Made by a program: the position numbers and the translations under genes. The notes under the pieces were generated by a model. The model did not search any database. It saw nothing but the letters and a program-made list of their open reading frames with translations, and was not told the DNA's origin. From M3007 sp037445225 (GTDB taxonomy: Bacteria; Bacteroidota; Bacteroidia; Chitinophagales; Saprospiraceae), in the NCBI GenBank assembly GCA_037445225.1, contig JBBIKW010000015.1:1-64000 (forward strand): DNA of 64,000 nucleotides. Reading direction: 5' to 3'. The stretch's first letter is position 1; every line of letters begins with the position of its first letter. Shown here one piece after another: positions 44,155-53,081 of the stretch.

Positions 44155-44844
44155 TTAGGGTTGCACTACAAGACTTTCGCCGATGGCCAGCAGCCGCAAC
44201 TCCTTGCCCTTCTCGGCAAAGGCCGCTTTGGCCTGCTCATGGTCGATCTTAATAAAACCAAAGGTGTCGAAGTGACAGCCAATAATGAAGTTGCACGCGA
44301 TAAAGTCGCTTGCCAGTACAGCGTCGCGGTAATCCATCGTAAAGTTGGATCCAATGGGCAAAATAGCGGCATTCAACGGCGGGCAGGTGCGGGGTATCAG
44401 CTGCATATCCGTAGTTAGCGCGGTGTCACCGGCCACATACAAAACGCCATCGGCGGTGTTGATCACAAATCCGACGGGCTCTCCGCCATAAGTGCCGTCC
44501 GGAAAACTGCTGCTGTGCACGGCCTGCACCATTTTCACCCGGCCAAAGTCGAACGACCACCATCCCCCTTTGTTCATAGGATGTGCTTGGAAACCCTTTG
44601 CGTTATAGTGGGCGTAGATTTCCCAAATGCCTACAATTACAGCGTTGGGGTTGTTTTTCGCCACCGCTTCCACATCGCCCACGTGGTCGCTGTGGGCATG
44701 CGTCAGGAAGATGTAGTTGCAGCGAATATCCGCTATGCGGATGTGCGTCGCTAGCGGATTGCCCGAGATGAACGGGTCAAACAACAGGCGCTTTCCACCG
44801 GCCTCTACCAAAAAACACGAATGCCCTAAGTAGGTGATTTTCAT
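44155..44844 (-). CDS. UPF0173-type metal-dependent hydrolase (MBL fold)
   Basis: A 229-residue metallo-beta-lactamase fold protein of the UPF0173/UlaG-like group. It begins MKITYLGHSCFLVEAGGKRL, has the metal site THAHSDHVGD near residue 56, and ends with GCHFDTFGFIKIDHEQAKAA. Substrate is unknown. ATG 44844 is chosen; a -7 promoter box lies 32 bases upstream, so a longer N-terminal extension is unlikely. It leads the parAB operon. Confidence 0.88.
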   Translation of the reverse strand: MKITYLGHSCFLVEAGGKRLLFDPFISGNPLATHIRIADIRCNYIFLTHAHSDHVGDVEAVAKNNPNAVIVGIWEIYAHYNAKGFQAHPMNKGGWWSFDFGRVKMVQAVHSSSFPDGTYGGEPVGFVINTADGVLYVAGDTALTTDMQLIPRTCPPLNAAILPIGSNFTMDYRDAVLASDFIACNFIIGCHFDTFGFIKIDHEQAKAAFAEKGKELRLLAIGESLVVQP

Positions 44845-44875
44845 GAAAAAGGCCCTTTTTACCCTAAAATTTAGG

Positions 44876-44883
44876 CAAAGATA
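44876..44883 (-). promoter_or_regulatory. Putative -7 box for the MBL-parA-parB operon
   Basis: On the minus strand TATCTTTG lies 31 bases before the MBL start codon. A near-consensus DnaA box, TTATCCACC (44924-44932), is 41 bases further upstream in the same divergent gap. Confidence 0.5.
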
Positions 44884-44985
44884 GGCCATGGGAAGTGAAA
44901 AACGCCGATTGCCTTTGCGGAAGTTATCCACCTCGTTTTGGGGAAAAGCGCAGAGATGAATGCCCGGGTGGGTCGGCTTTATCGC

Positions 44986-44993
44986 TACTTTTG
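44986..44993 (+). promoter_or_regulatory. Putative -7 box for the S4-domain gene
   Basis: TACTTTTG (TAnnTTTG) lies 29 bases before ATG 45023. No TTG at -33. Confidence 0.4.
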
Positions 44994-45022
44994 CGGCATT
45001 TCACGGAGTATTTTAGGAAAAT

Positions 45023-45433
45023 ATGGTTAAGGTCCGTGTGGATAAGTGGCTGTGGAGTGTGCGCATTTTTCGAAGTCGAACCCTGGCTGCAGAGGCCTGC
45101 AAAGCCGGTCGCGTGCGCATCGGGGGCGAGCCAGTAAAACCCGCGCACCTCATCGCCGAGAACGACGTCGTCGTCGTGCGCAAAGAGGGCTTCCACTTCC
45201 AATTCCGCGTGCTCAAAGCCATCGACAAACGGGTAGGCGCTCCTGTAGCCATCACTTGCTATGAGGACATTACGCCCCTCGAAGAGAAAAATAAATACAA
45301 CGCTTGGTTTATCCAGGTCCACGGAAGCGCGGAAAAGCGCGAAAAAGGAAGTGGGCGCCCTACCAAAAAAGAACGTCGAGAGCTCGACCGCTTCAAAGAA
45401 GCGCCTGAGGCGTGGTTTTTCGACGACGAGTGA
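45023..45433 (+). CDS. S4-domain RNA-binding protein (Hsp15/HslR-like)
   Basis: A 136-residue protein whose first 60 residues form an S4 RNA-binding domain (VRVDKWLWSVRIFRSRTLAA, CKAGRVRIGGEPVKPAHLI), as in heat-shock protein Hsp15, which recycles stalled 50S subunits still carrying tRNA. The C-terminal half is basic and disordered-looking (GRPTKKERRELDRF). The gene is single and convergent with the SCP2 gene. Confidence 0.88.
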   Translation: MVKVRVDKWLWSVRIFRSRTLAAEACKAGRVRIGGEPVKPAHLIAENDVVVVRKEGFHFQFRVLKAIDKRVGAPVAITCYEDITPLEEKNKYNAWFIQVHGSAEKREKGSGRPTKKERRELDRFKEAPEAWFFDDE

Positions 45434-45451
45434 GGAAGGGTATTTTCTACC

Positions 45452-45766
45452 CTACATCAGACCAAAGACTCGGGCATACTTCAAAATCACACCCGGGTTT
45501 CGGATGGAGAGCTTTCCCGACATCATGGCCATCATGGGGTTCATCTCTCCGGCTAAAATTTGGGCGAACACTTGGGCCGACGTCTTTACCGAGCACGCCG
45601 CTTCCCCCAACAGACCTTCGCTGACGCTTATCTGTCCGCCTTGCAGGCGAACGGTAAACTGGCCGCCGTCGGCAATGTCAAAGTGGAAAGTCGCATTGTC
45701 GCCCTCAAGCCCTTCAGCGGGCGCTCGGCTGGGTAAGTCGAAAAAGAACTGTTTGATATCGAGCAT
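45452..45766 (-). CDS. SCP2 sterol-binding domain protein
   Basis: A 104-residue single-domain protein of the SCP2 family: FHFDIADGGQFTVRLQGGQ, ISVSEGLLGEAACSVKTSAQ, and GEMNPMMAMMSGKLSI with the lipid-tunnel C-terminal helix. The family binds lipids or acyl-CoAs; its bacterial role is unclear. It ends 18 bases from the S4-domain gene. Confidence 0.85.
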   Translation of the reverse strand: MLDIKQFFFDLPSRAPAEGLEGDNATFHFDIADGGQFTVRLQGGQISVSEGLLGEAACSVKTSAQVFAQILAGEMNPMMAMMSGKLSIRNPGVILKYARVFGLM

Positions 45767-46027
45767 ACGGCAATGCTTAGTGTGAGATCTTAACTTTTGT
45801 CTAACCCCGCCTAGGAGAGGGCCGCGGCTATCTTTTTCGGAGAAAGGAAAAGGGAAGGGGAATTTTGCCTTTCGCGTCTAGATTCTCTCTTCCATGCGCC
45901 GAGTGGTCGGCAAAGATATTCCTTTGTTCTTAAGTTTCCAGTAACCAATGGTCCGTTGAGATTTTAGGGCAAAAAAAGGTAGAAGCTGTAGGTTTGGATA
46001 GTCCACTCAAACACCTAAACTTTTACC

Positions 46028-46544
46028 AAAATTGATTTGCTTGTTCGGGTGTGAGCTGAAAGTGGTAAAAAATCACCCGGCTATGCTTTAGGCAAAATCG
46101 CTGCTCAAGATTAAATGGACTATTGCCTCGGAGAGGCCGAACATTTGTAGCTCGAATAGACGCACCCTTCAACCCCGGCTTTGGAGAAGCCGAATATTTG
46201 TATTTGTATTTCGTCCAGAAGAGAGGCGTCGGATATCGTTTTCCGGCCCGTCATAGGAATAAAGGTTAGGCTTCTCCGAAGCCGGTATGGGGTAGATGGT
46301 GGTTGCGCAGGGGCTACAAAAGCTAGGTCTCTCCGAGGCCGGAGTGGGTATTTGGAGTGTACGGTTTGGAGGCATAAGGGTTAGAGCTTCCGGGTAGTTT
46401 AGGCCGGAGTATTGAGTGAACTCATGCTGGAAAAATTGATTTGCCTGTTCGGGTGTGATCCCAAAGCGATAAAAAATCATCCAGCTTATCCGAAGCTACT
46501 TTGCTTTAGGCGAAATCGCTGCTTAAACCTAAACGGACTATTTG
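46028..46544. repeat. Diverged direct repeat pair
   Basis: Copy A (46028-46125) and copy B (46432-46544) share blocks in the same order: AAAATTGATTTGC-TGTTCG and GGGTGTGA, then GATAAAAAATCA or its like, GCTTTAGGC-AAATCGCTGCT, and TAAA-GGACTATT. Copy B has an extra 15-20 bases around AGCTTATCCGAAGCT. The rest of the intervening sequence is different. Identity by eye is roughly 75-80% over the shared blocks. Confidence 0.65.
46125..46340. repeat. Cluster of small palindromes (REP-like)
   Basis: Four short hairpins share the form GGCYTC-loop-GARGCC: GCCTCGGAGAGGC (46125-46137), CGGCTTTGGAGAAGCCG (46176-46192), GGCTTCTCCGAAGCC (46269-46283, perfect) and GGTCTCTCCGAGGCC (46326-46340). A weaker fifth, AGCTTATCCGAAGCT, is at 46483-46497. 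Spacing is irregular. They resemble the extragenic palindromes of other bacteria. Confidence 0.6.
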
Positions 46545-46977
46545 TAGAAGCACGCAGCGAGAGGTTAGAGAGCCATATCGCCTAATAGCAAATCGGTCTG
46601 GCGGCTTTGGGCCAGATGGGTATGGTGTTCGGCGGTTCGGCTGGAGTTGTACCTCCACACCTCTCCAGGTTCGCCGGATTTTATTGCCACAAGGCCCACC
46701 TAAAGCGATAAAACTCGTCGTTGGAGTCGCCTTTGCCCTTATATCCGTTGCGATATGGGCGCTTTTATCCAAGAAACCCTCGCAGGCCCAAAGCTAACCA
46801 CTTTCGTCTGCAAGAACCGGTTGAAGAATACAGACCCATCGCTATCCGCCGAAGGGCCATGTACACCTTGGCTTTTCTTTTTCCGGTCTTTTAAATAACT
46901 TTCAGCCCTTCTCTACTTGAAGAATGGGTACCCTTTCCGATGAGTTTTAAAAATGCTTAGAAAGAACAGCTTTCCGC

Positions 46978-47898
46978 ATGAACAAACAAATCTTGTGGTT
47001 TGAAAATGGATTACTTGTCCTCAGTATTGCCCTAATTTCGGCATGTAGGTTTATGGACGACAGGCCAATAGAAGTACCTGCTGCCTTTGATTGGCAAGGG
47101 CACCGCGGTGCGCGCGGGTTGGCTCCGGAGAACAGCATTCCGTGCTTTTTGCGCGCCTTGCAATTCCCTCAAGTCACTACGCTGGAGCTCGATTTGGCGG
47201 TTTCCAAAGACCACCAGCTCATCGTCAGCCATGAGCCTTGGTTCCACCCCGACATTTGCCTGCAGCCTGACGGGAGCCGCATACCCAAACAGCAGGCGGA
47301 GCAACAGCGCCTTTACCAGCTCACCGCGGAGGAGATTCGCGCCTACGACTGCGGTCGCTTGCGCCATCCGCGCTTCCCGGAGCAGATGCCTCATCCCGCC
47401 TATAAGCCCACTTTGCGCGAGGTGGTGGAAGCCGTCCGAGCCGCGCATCCTTATCGAGCGGTGCGTTGGAACATCGAGATCAAAAGTCGCCCCGAATGGG
47501 ACGGCGTCTTCACGCCTCCGATCGATACTTTTGCGCGCTTGGTAGTAGAGGCTATCGCCGATTTGGGTTTGCAAGAACACTGCACGGTGCAGTCGTTCGA
47601 CCCGCGCGCTTTGCGGGCCGTACGCGCTTTGGCGCCTAACCTTCGGTTGGCGCTCTTGGTCGAAAACCTGCAGGGCCCCGAGAAAAATGTAGAGGCCCTC
47701 GGGTTTACTCCCGCCGTCTACAGCCCTTACCATGCGCTGGTCAGCCGCTCTTTGGTGCGCTTTTGCCGCCAGCGCGGAATGGCCCTCATCCCTTGGACAG
47801 TCAACGACGTGCCCACTATGCGCCGCCTCATCCGCCTCGGTGTCGACGGCATTATCACCGACTATCCCGATCGCATCGGTCGAGTGGGGCGTCTTTAA
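46978..47898 (+). CDS. Glycerophosphodiester phosphodiesterase lipoprotein
   Basis: A 306-residue GDPD-family TIM barrel. A lipoprotein signal (LLVLSIALISAC, lipid Cys at about 23) places it in the envelope. Catalytic motifs are GHRGARGLAPENS near residue 41, ELDLAVSKDHQLIVSHEP (acidic metal ligands) and WNIEIKSRP near 160; the end has IPWTVNDVPTMRRLIRLGVD. It would hydrolyse glycerophosphodiesters to glycerol-3-phosphate and an alcohol. The gene stands alone after the gene-free stretch. Confidence 0.9.
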   Translation: MNKQILWFENGLLVLSIALISACRFMDDRPIEVPAAFDWQGHRGARGLAPENSIPCFLRALQFPQVTTLELDLAVSKDHQLIVSHEPWFHPDICLQPDGSRIPKQQAEQQRLYQLTAEEIRAYDCGRLRHPRFPEQMPHPAYKPTLREVVEAVRAAHPYRAVRWNIEIKSRPEWDGVFTPPIDTFARLVVEAIADLGLQEHCTVQSFDPRALRAVRALAPNLRLALLVENLQGPEKNVEALGFTPAVYSPYHALVSRSLVRFCRQRGMALIPWTVNDVPTMRRLIRLGVDGIITDYPDRIGRVGRL

Positions 47899-47914
47899 GC
47901 CGCGGATAGCTCTT

Positions 47915-48724
47915 TCAACGGCGCTTGCCCAGCTGCAGGTTGACGAAAAAGTTGGCGAAGAGGCGCTGATTGGTCGTAGAGACGAGGATGGGCAGCTCGG
48001 TGGGAAACACGTCGAGCATTAGACCTATCTCCAAGGCTCGGACAAACTCGTCGAACGCCCCCCAATCCAGATGGAGGGCCACTGAGGCGTTGACACCAGG
48101 GCGCGGGCTGATCTCGCTCAGACCCTTGGTAAAGGGAGAGGCGCCTTTGATGCGGCCGTTTTCGTCTAAGAAGAGGCTGGCGTTTTCGTCCGAGTATTTT
48201 TCATGCATAATGCGGCAATCGCCCGGACGGGTAGGGTTGGGGTAGCAGATGGCCAAGTAATAAGGCTTCATCAGCGCGAGCGATGGGCCAAGGGCGTAGC
48301 TGACACCTACGGCCACGCCTCGCTGTTTGGCTTTTTCGGAAAAGTAGCGCTTCACGCCCCATGCGCCGCGCAGGAGTATGGCGTTGTTTTGTTTGCCGAA
48401 GATGAAGGGGCGGAAGGAGCGGCTCAACAGGGGGTCGGCACTTTGGCGCTGCTCCTTGGGATGGCGCAGTTCGCCTACACTGACGTGAAAATAGGTGGTC
48501 TTGTAATAAGTGCGCAGGCGACCAAACTCCATGCCGACAGCAAAGCCGCGGGCGGTGGTCAGCCGCGCGCTGACCGTCGTCTCCCGATTGTACACGACGC
48601 CGACATTGCCCGTCAGCGGGTCGGGATATTGGGCTTGTGCTGTATTGCTCATCAGCACCAAGACAGCGACGAAAAAGACCAGGCGCACCATACCCATCCA
48701 GATTTGTTTCAAAAATAACACCAT
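47915..48724 (-). CDS. Outer-membrane beta-barrel protein, unknown function
   Basis: A 269-residue protein with a signal peptide (VRLVFFVAVLVLMSNTAQA, cut near residue 26) and alternating strands typical of an 8- to 12-stranded barrel (RGFAVGMEFGRLRTYYKTTY, RGVAVGVSYALGPSLALMKP). A long loop has two cysteines (ICYPNPTRPGDC). The last strand, FANFFVNLQLGKRR, ends unusually in charged residues. I recognise no named family. ATG 48724 is used; starts at residue 10 or 12 are also plausible. Confidence 0.65.
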   Translation of the reverse strand: MVLFLKQIWMGMVRLVFFVAVLVLMSNTAQAQYPDPLTGNVGVVYNRETTVSARLTTARGFAVGMEFGRLRTYYKTTYFHVSVGELRHPKEQRQSADPLLSRSFRPFIFGKQNNAILLRGAWGVKRYFSEKAKQRGVAVGVSYALGPSLALMKPYYLAICYPNPTRPGDCRIMHEKYSDENASLFLDENGRIKGASPFTKGLSEISPRPGVNASVALHLDWGAFDEFVRALEIGLMLDVFPTELPILVSTTNQRLFANFFVNLQLGKRR

Positions 48725-48859
48725 TTTTCGACTTACAACGTCTTTTTGAGTGTTTCGGCTTGCGTTTGGAAAAAGTTTTTCACGGCATAGCTGGGCGGTG
48801 CGCGGTATTCTCACGCGAAGCTGTTGTTTTGCAGAGTCGTAGACGGCATTTAGAGCGTC

Positions 48860-50500
48860 ATGTTTTCGTTTGAGTATCCGGAATACTTGCGATTGCTGTG
48901 GTTGTTACCGGTGGTGGTATGGGTGTGGAGCGTCTATCTGTGGTGGCGTCGGCGCGCTTTTTTGCGCTTAGCTTCTCCTTCGACGCAGGAGCGAGTGTTG
49001 CCGGGTTGGTCGGTGGGCCGGTTCTGGCTGAAGAACGCGTTGTTGCTGGTTGCGTTGGCGCTGCTGGTAGTGGCTGCAGCCAATCCGCGGCGCGGGGTTG
49101 TCAAGACTACGGCGGTGCAACAAAGTGCGGACGTGTTCATCGCGCTGGATATCTCCAACAGCATGGGGGCGCGCGATGTAGCTCCGAGTCGATTAGAGTT
49201 CGCTAAGGTCTTAGCGCGTCGGCTGGTGCGCGCCTTAGCAGGCGAGCGCATAGGATTGGTATTTTTTGCCGGCAGCGCTTACGTAGCTATGCCGCTAACG
49301 ACCGATAGCGATGCTGCCGACATGGTGCTGCGAACGGCAGCGCCCGAACTCATCAGCACGCAGGGCTCCGATATCGGCGCTGCGCTCTTGCTGGCTGCGG
49401 AGCGCTTCGATCCCGATCCCAATGCCGGGCGGGCGATTATTCTGCTGTCGGACGGCGAAGACCATGAAAATCGGTTGTTGGAAGCGGTGGAGCGGCTCCA
49501 GGACCTGGGCATCGTTGTCTTCAGTGTCGTCGTGGGCTCCGAGGAAGGTGCGCCACTTATAATGGCCGACGGGCAGTACAAGCGCGACGAGGACGGACAG
49601 CTCATCCGCTCGCGTGCCGACAAGATGGCGCTGTGCCGACTGGCCTCTGCTACTCGCGGCGAATGCTACGACGCCCGCCAAGGCGATGCCCTCATAGAGG
49701 CTATCCGCCTGGAAATAGCGCAGCTCGACCGACGCGCTGTCCAGAGGCGCGCGTCTGACAAGTTTGAGTCCTACTACTCTTGGTTTGCCCTACCGGCCTT
49801 TCTGCTCATAGCCCTGTATGCTGCACTGGGCTGGCGCCGACGCATGTTTCTCTTGGGGGCTGTAGGGCTCGCATTTGCTCCAGTTTTATCGGCTCAGTCG
49901 GCCCAAAAACTCCTGCGCCAAGGCGATGCCCTCTACGGCGAAGGCCGCTATGCCGAGGCCGAAGCCGCCTATCGACAGGCACAACAGCAGGCGCTCGACG
50001 ACCCACGGCCCTCCTATAACTTAGGCCATGTGCTCTACCGCCAAGGGCGCTATCCGGAGGCCCAGCAAGCCTGGGAAAGGGCATTGAGCACTGCTTCAGC
50101 ACCCGAACAGAAAGCCGATATTTGGTACAACCTGGGCAATGCCTTCGCTCAACAAAACCGATGGGAAGCGGCTATTCGCGCCTACGAAAACAGCCTTCGC
50201 CTGCGGCCCGGAGATCCCGATGCTAAGGTCAACTTGCAGTTGGCTCAGAAGAAGCGCCAACAAAAGCAGGCATCTGCCCCTTCCGCTTCTGCCGCTGCGG
50301 CAAACAACCAGCAGCCGCCGCCCTCCGCCAATCCCACGCCACCGCCGCAGGCCGCTCCATCGCCCTCCAAACGCATGACACCAGAGGAGGCCAATCGCCT
50401 ACTGGAAGCAGCAGTGGTGCCCCAAGACCAAAATAACTACCGAAAATATCACCAGCTATCGCCTGAAAAACACCAGCTGCGACCGCGCAAAGATTGGTAG
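48860..50500 (+). CDS. BatB-BatC fusion: vWA domain plus TPR
   Basis: A 546-residue protein. Two N-terminal membrane helices (about 8-28, 56-74) precede a vWA domain with the MIDAS motif DISNS (D97, S99, S101) and LLSDGEDHENR. A third helix (about 310-328) leads into a second signal-like helix, then three TPR units at about 350-450 (LLRQGDALYGEGRYAEAEAA, PSYNLGHVLYRQGRYPEAQQ, IWYNLGNAFAQQNRWEAAIR). A Pro/Ala/Gln-rich linker precedes the C-terminal EEANRLLEA motif of BatC. BatB and BatC are usually adjacent genes of the Bat aerotolerance operon; here they are one chain. xthA follows by 31 bases. Confidence 0.85.
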   Translation: MFSFEYPEYLRLLWLLPVVVWVWSVYLWWRRRAFLRLASPSTQERVLPGWSVGRFWLKNALLLVALALLVVAAANPRRGVVKTTAVQQSADVFIALDISNSMGARDVAPSRLEFAKVLARRLVRALAGERIGLVFFAGSAYVAMPLTTDSDAADMVLRTAAPELISTQGSDIGAALLLAAERFDPDPNAGRAIILLSDGEDHENRLLEAVERLQDLGIVVFSVVVGSEEGAPLIMADGQYKRDEDGQLIRSRADKMALCRLASATRGECYDARQGDALIEAIRLEIAQLDRRAVQRRASDKFESYYSWFALPAFLLIALYAALGWRRRMFLLGAVGLAFAPVLSAQSAQKLLRQGDALYGEGRYAEAEAAYRQAQQQALDDPRPSYNLGHVLYRQGRYPEAQQAWERALSTASAPEQKADIWYNLGNAFAQQNRWEAAIRAYENSLRLRPGDPDAKVNLQLAQKKRQQKQASAPSASAAAANNQQPPPSANPTPPPQAAPSPSKRMTPEEANRLLEAAVVPQDQNNYRKYHQLSPEKHQLRPRKDW

Positions 50501-50531
50501 TTCGGACAACCCTTTATTGGCACATTCCCAC

Positions 50532-51305
50532 ATGACAACGCTCGTTTCGTACAACGTCAACGGCTTGCGCTCGGCTATTGGAAAAAACTTTCTGGATTGG
50601 TTGGCTCAACAGCAACCCGACATCCTATGTCTGCAGGAAATCAAGGCGCAGCCGGAAGACCTTTCGCTGGCCGAAATCGCGGCCTTAGGCTACCACTGCT
50701 ATTGGCACGCGGCCGAGAAGAAAGGTTACAGCGGTGTGGCTACCTGGTCGAAGCGCCCGGCCCGCCGCGTCCTTGCCGGCTGCGGCATAGCCGAATACGA
50801 CCGGGAAGGGCGCATCCTACGCACCGACTTCGACGGTTGGACGCTGCTCAACTGCTACTTCCCCTCCGGTACCACGGGCGACGAGCGCCAAGCCTTCAAG
50901 ATGAAGTTCCTGGACGACTTTTTCAGTTGGATAGATCGACTAAAGGCGGAGCAGCCTAACCTCATCGTCGCTGGCGACTTCAACATTGCCCACACCGAGC
51001 GAGATATCCACGACCCAAAGGGCAACCGGAAGAGCAGCGGCTTTCTGCCCGAAGAGCGCGCCTGGATGAGCCGCTGGTTTGCCAACGGCTTTGTCGATGC
51101 TTTCCGCTTCAAGCACCCCGACCGCATCGAATACAGCTGGTGGACGTTTCGCGCCAACGCCCGCGCTAACAACAAAGGTTGGCGCATCGACTACTTCTCC
51201 GTCAGCCCTTCACTGGCTGAAAACATTGTCGATGTGCGCCACCTAAGCGAAGTTGTTCACTCCGACCACTGCCCCGTGTGGATGCAGATGGCGCTGGCGT
51301 ATTGA
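50532..51305 (+). CDS. xthA: Exodeoxyribonuclease III
   Basis: A 257-residue exonuclease-endonuclease-phosphatase protein acting as AP endonuclease in base-excision repair. Catalytic residues are in SYNVNGLRSA, CLQEIKA (metal Glu), GYSGVATWSK, AGDFNIAHTERDI and WRIDYFSVS, with the final HSDHCPV. Length matches XthA. ATG 50532 is chosen over an in-frame TTG at 50517. It is probably cotranscribed with the upstream Bat gene. Confidence 0.94.
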   Translation: MTTLVSYNVNGLRSAIGKNFLDWLAQQQPDILCLQEIKAQPEDLSLAEIAALGYHCYWHAAEKKGYSGVATWSKRPARRVLAGCGIAEYDREGRILRTDFDGWTLLNCYFPSGTTGDERQAFKMKFLDDFFSWIDRLKAEQPNLIVAGDFNIAHTERDIHDPKGNRKSSGFLPEERAWMSRWFANGFVDAFRFKHPDRIEYSWWTFRANARANNKGWRIDYFSVSPSLAENIVDVRHLSEVVHSDHCPVWMQMALAY

Positions 51306-51418
51306 ACCACACCTCCGCAACGACACCACATGTCGACGCATCCGTCCCTCCAAGGCTTCCCGACAAATTTTACCCATTTTAGCGCTACGCTCGGCGCCCA
51401 TAGGGCCATACAATAGTG

Positions 51419-52150
51419 TTACCAATGGCGCCGGCCAAGCGAGACCACTGTAGCTGCCAAAAAGAAGGCGATGAGCGATAGGAAATACACTACGTCGCGC
51501 GTGTCGATGAGGCCGCGGCTCATTGAGTCGTAGTGGTATTGGATCCCGATGGCCTGTACGATGTCGTCTGTCTTGCCGAAAAAGATGGGCAATCGGCTAA
51601 TGAGGTCGAACATTTGAAAAAAGAAGAAGCACAAGAAGGCGCCTAATAGAAACGCTACGATCTGGCTCTGGGTAAGGGAGGAGGCGAACAGTCCAATGGC
51701 TACAAAGGCGGCGGCTAAAAAGAATAGGCCGATATACGAGCCGATGATGCCGCCGCTGTCTAAGTTGCCCGGCGGCGAACCCAGCTGGTAGATGGTAAAG
51801 TAGTAGAGCAGCGTGGGCAAGAGCGCAAAGACGACTAAAGAGAGGTAGGCCAAAAACTTGCCGCCGACGATTTGCCAGTCGGAAAGCGGGCGCGTCACCA
51901 GCAATTCTAAGGTGCCGGTCTGCATCTCTTCAGAAAGAGACCGCATGGTGACGGCCGGAATGAGGAAGAGAAACACCTGCGGCGCTATGGCGAACATGCT
52001 CTCTAAGCCGGCAAAGCGACCGTCGAGTAGGCTGTACTCCGGAAACACCCACAAGACAAGCCCCAAGAGCACCAGAAACATGCCGATGACGATGTATCCG
52101 ATGATGGAGGAAAAGAAGGCGCTGATTTCCTTGAAATAGATGGCGCGCAT
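51419..52150 (-). CDS. gldF: Gliding motility ABC transporter permease GldF
   Basis: A 243-residue ABC-2-type permease with six hydrophobic helices. It begins MRAIYFKEISAFFSSIIGYI; MRSLSEEMQTGTLELLVTRP followed by LSDWQIVGGKFLAYLSL is typical of GldF. With GldA and GldG it forms the ABC transporter tied to Flavobacterium gliding. It follows gldA by 25 bases. No gldG-like gene follows; the next gene, on the other strand, is xthA. Confidence 0.88.
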   Translation of the reverse strand: MRAIYFKEISAFFSSIIGYIVIGMFLVLLGLVLWVFPEYSLLDGRFAGLESMFAIAPQVFLFLIPAVTMRSLSEEMQTGTLELLVTRPLSDWQIVGGKFLAYLSLVVFALLPTLLYYFTIYQLGSPPGNLDSGGIIGSYIGLFFLAAAFVAIGLFASSLTQSQIVAFLLGAFLCFFFFQMFDLISRLPIFFGKTDDIVQAIGIQYHYDSMSRGLIDTRDVVYFLSLIAFFLAATVVSLGRRHW

Positions 52151-52175
52151 ATGAGTGGTTTTGCCTCAGATCGAG

Positions 52176-53081
52176 TTATCGGGTAAGTTGCTGGAACACT
52201 TCTTCTACCGACAGGATTTCCTTGTGCAATTCTAACAGCGTCAGCTGGTTTTGGGCGGCAAAGGCGGAGAGGATAGGGCGCAGGTCGTGCGTATCGACAC
52301 CTATCAGCTGCCAGCGGTGCTGGCTGAGGGCTTTCACCTCCTGCACATGCGGAAGGGCGCGGAGTTGCTCGGCCCGCACGGGCTGACCGAACTCGACGGT
52401 GACGACGCTGCGGCCCTGGAGGCGGCTCTTCAGCGCCTCTATGGCGTCGTCGGCCACTAGGCGTCCTTGGTGTATGATGATGGCGCGGCTGCAGACGGCC
52501 TCTACCTCGGCCAAGATGTGCGTAGAGAGGATAACGGTCTTTTCGCGACCTAATTCCTTGATGAGCTGCCGTATCTCGACGATTTGGTTGGGATCCAAGC
52601 CCGACGTGGGTTCGTCTAAGATGAGCACCTGAGGGTCGTGGAGCATGGCCTGGGCCAGGCCAACACGTTGCCGATAGCCTTTAGAGAGCTCCCCAATGCG
52701 CTTGTGGCGATGCGAGGTCAAGCCCGTACGCTCGATCATCGCCTCCACGCGAGTGCGAGCGTCGCTTAGGCGGTGGACGCTGGCCACAAACTTCAAGTAC
52801 TCGCGCACGTACATGTCGCGATACAGCGGGTTGTGTTCGGGCAAATAGCCCACACACGCGCGCGCCTGCATGGGCTGGCTGGCCACATCGTAGCCGCATA
52901 CGCGCACGGTGCCCGAGGTTGCCGGCAAAAAGCCGGTGATGATCTTCATCGTCGTCGTCTTGCCCGCTCCATTAGGTCCTAAGAAGCCGAGCACTTCGCC
53001 CGCCTGTACCTCAAACGACACATCGTCGACAGCGCGCTGACTGCCGTAAACCTTTACCAAATGTTGGACTTGTACTGACAT
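52176..53081 (-). CDS. gldA: Gliding motility ABC transporter ATPase GldA
   Basis: A 301-residue ABC ATPase. The Walker A motif is GPNGAGKTT near residue 35, the signature is LSKGYRQRVGLAQA near 132, Walker B is LILDEPTSGLDP near 154, and the H-loop is STHIL. A C-terminal extension of about 80 residues is found in GldA. It energises the GldA/F transporter. The gene precedes gldF. Confidence 0.9.
   Translation of the reverse strand: MSVQVQHLVKVYGSQRAVDDVSFEVQAGEVLGFLGPNGAGKTTTMKIITGFLPATSGTVRVCGYDVASQPMQARACVGYLPEHNPLYRDMYVREYLKFVASVHRLSDARTRVEAMIERTGLTSHRHKRIGELSKGYRQRVGLAQAMLHDPQVLILDEPTSGLDPNQIVEIRQLIKELGREKTVILSTHILAEVEAVCSRAIIIHQGRLVADDAIEALKSRLQGRSVVTVEFGQPVRAEQLRALPHVQEVKALSQHRWQLIGVDTHDLRPILSAFAAQNQLTLLELHKEILSVEEVFQQLTR

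Larger units (their letters stand above)
45767..46977. other. Gene-free stretch with repeats
   Basis: About 1.2 kb between the SCP2 gene and the GDPD gene hold no reading frame I can support. The right part (46560-46900) reads as non-coding on both strands. The left and middle contain a direct repeat of about 100 bases and a family of small palindromes, listed separately. A decayed mobile element, a structured RNA or a regulatory hub are all possible. Confidence 0.6.

Noticed and set aside
46169..46480. A 103-codon minus-strand frame with PASERP/PASEKP repeats
   Set aside because: The repeated peptide is produced by the small palindromes; there is no homology, promoter or start context.
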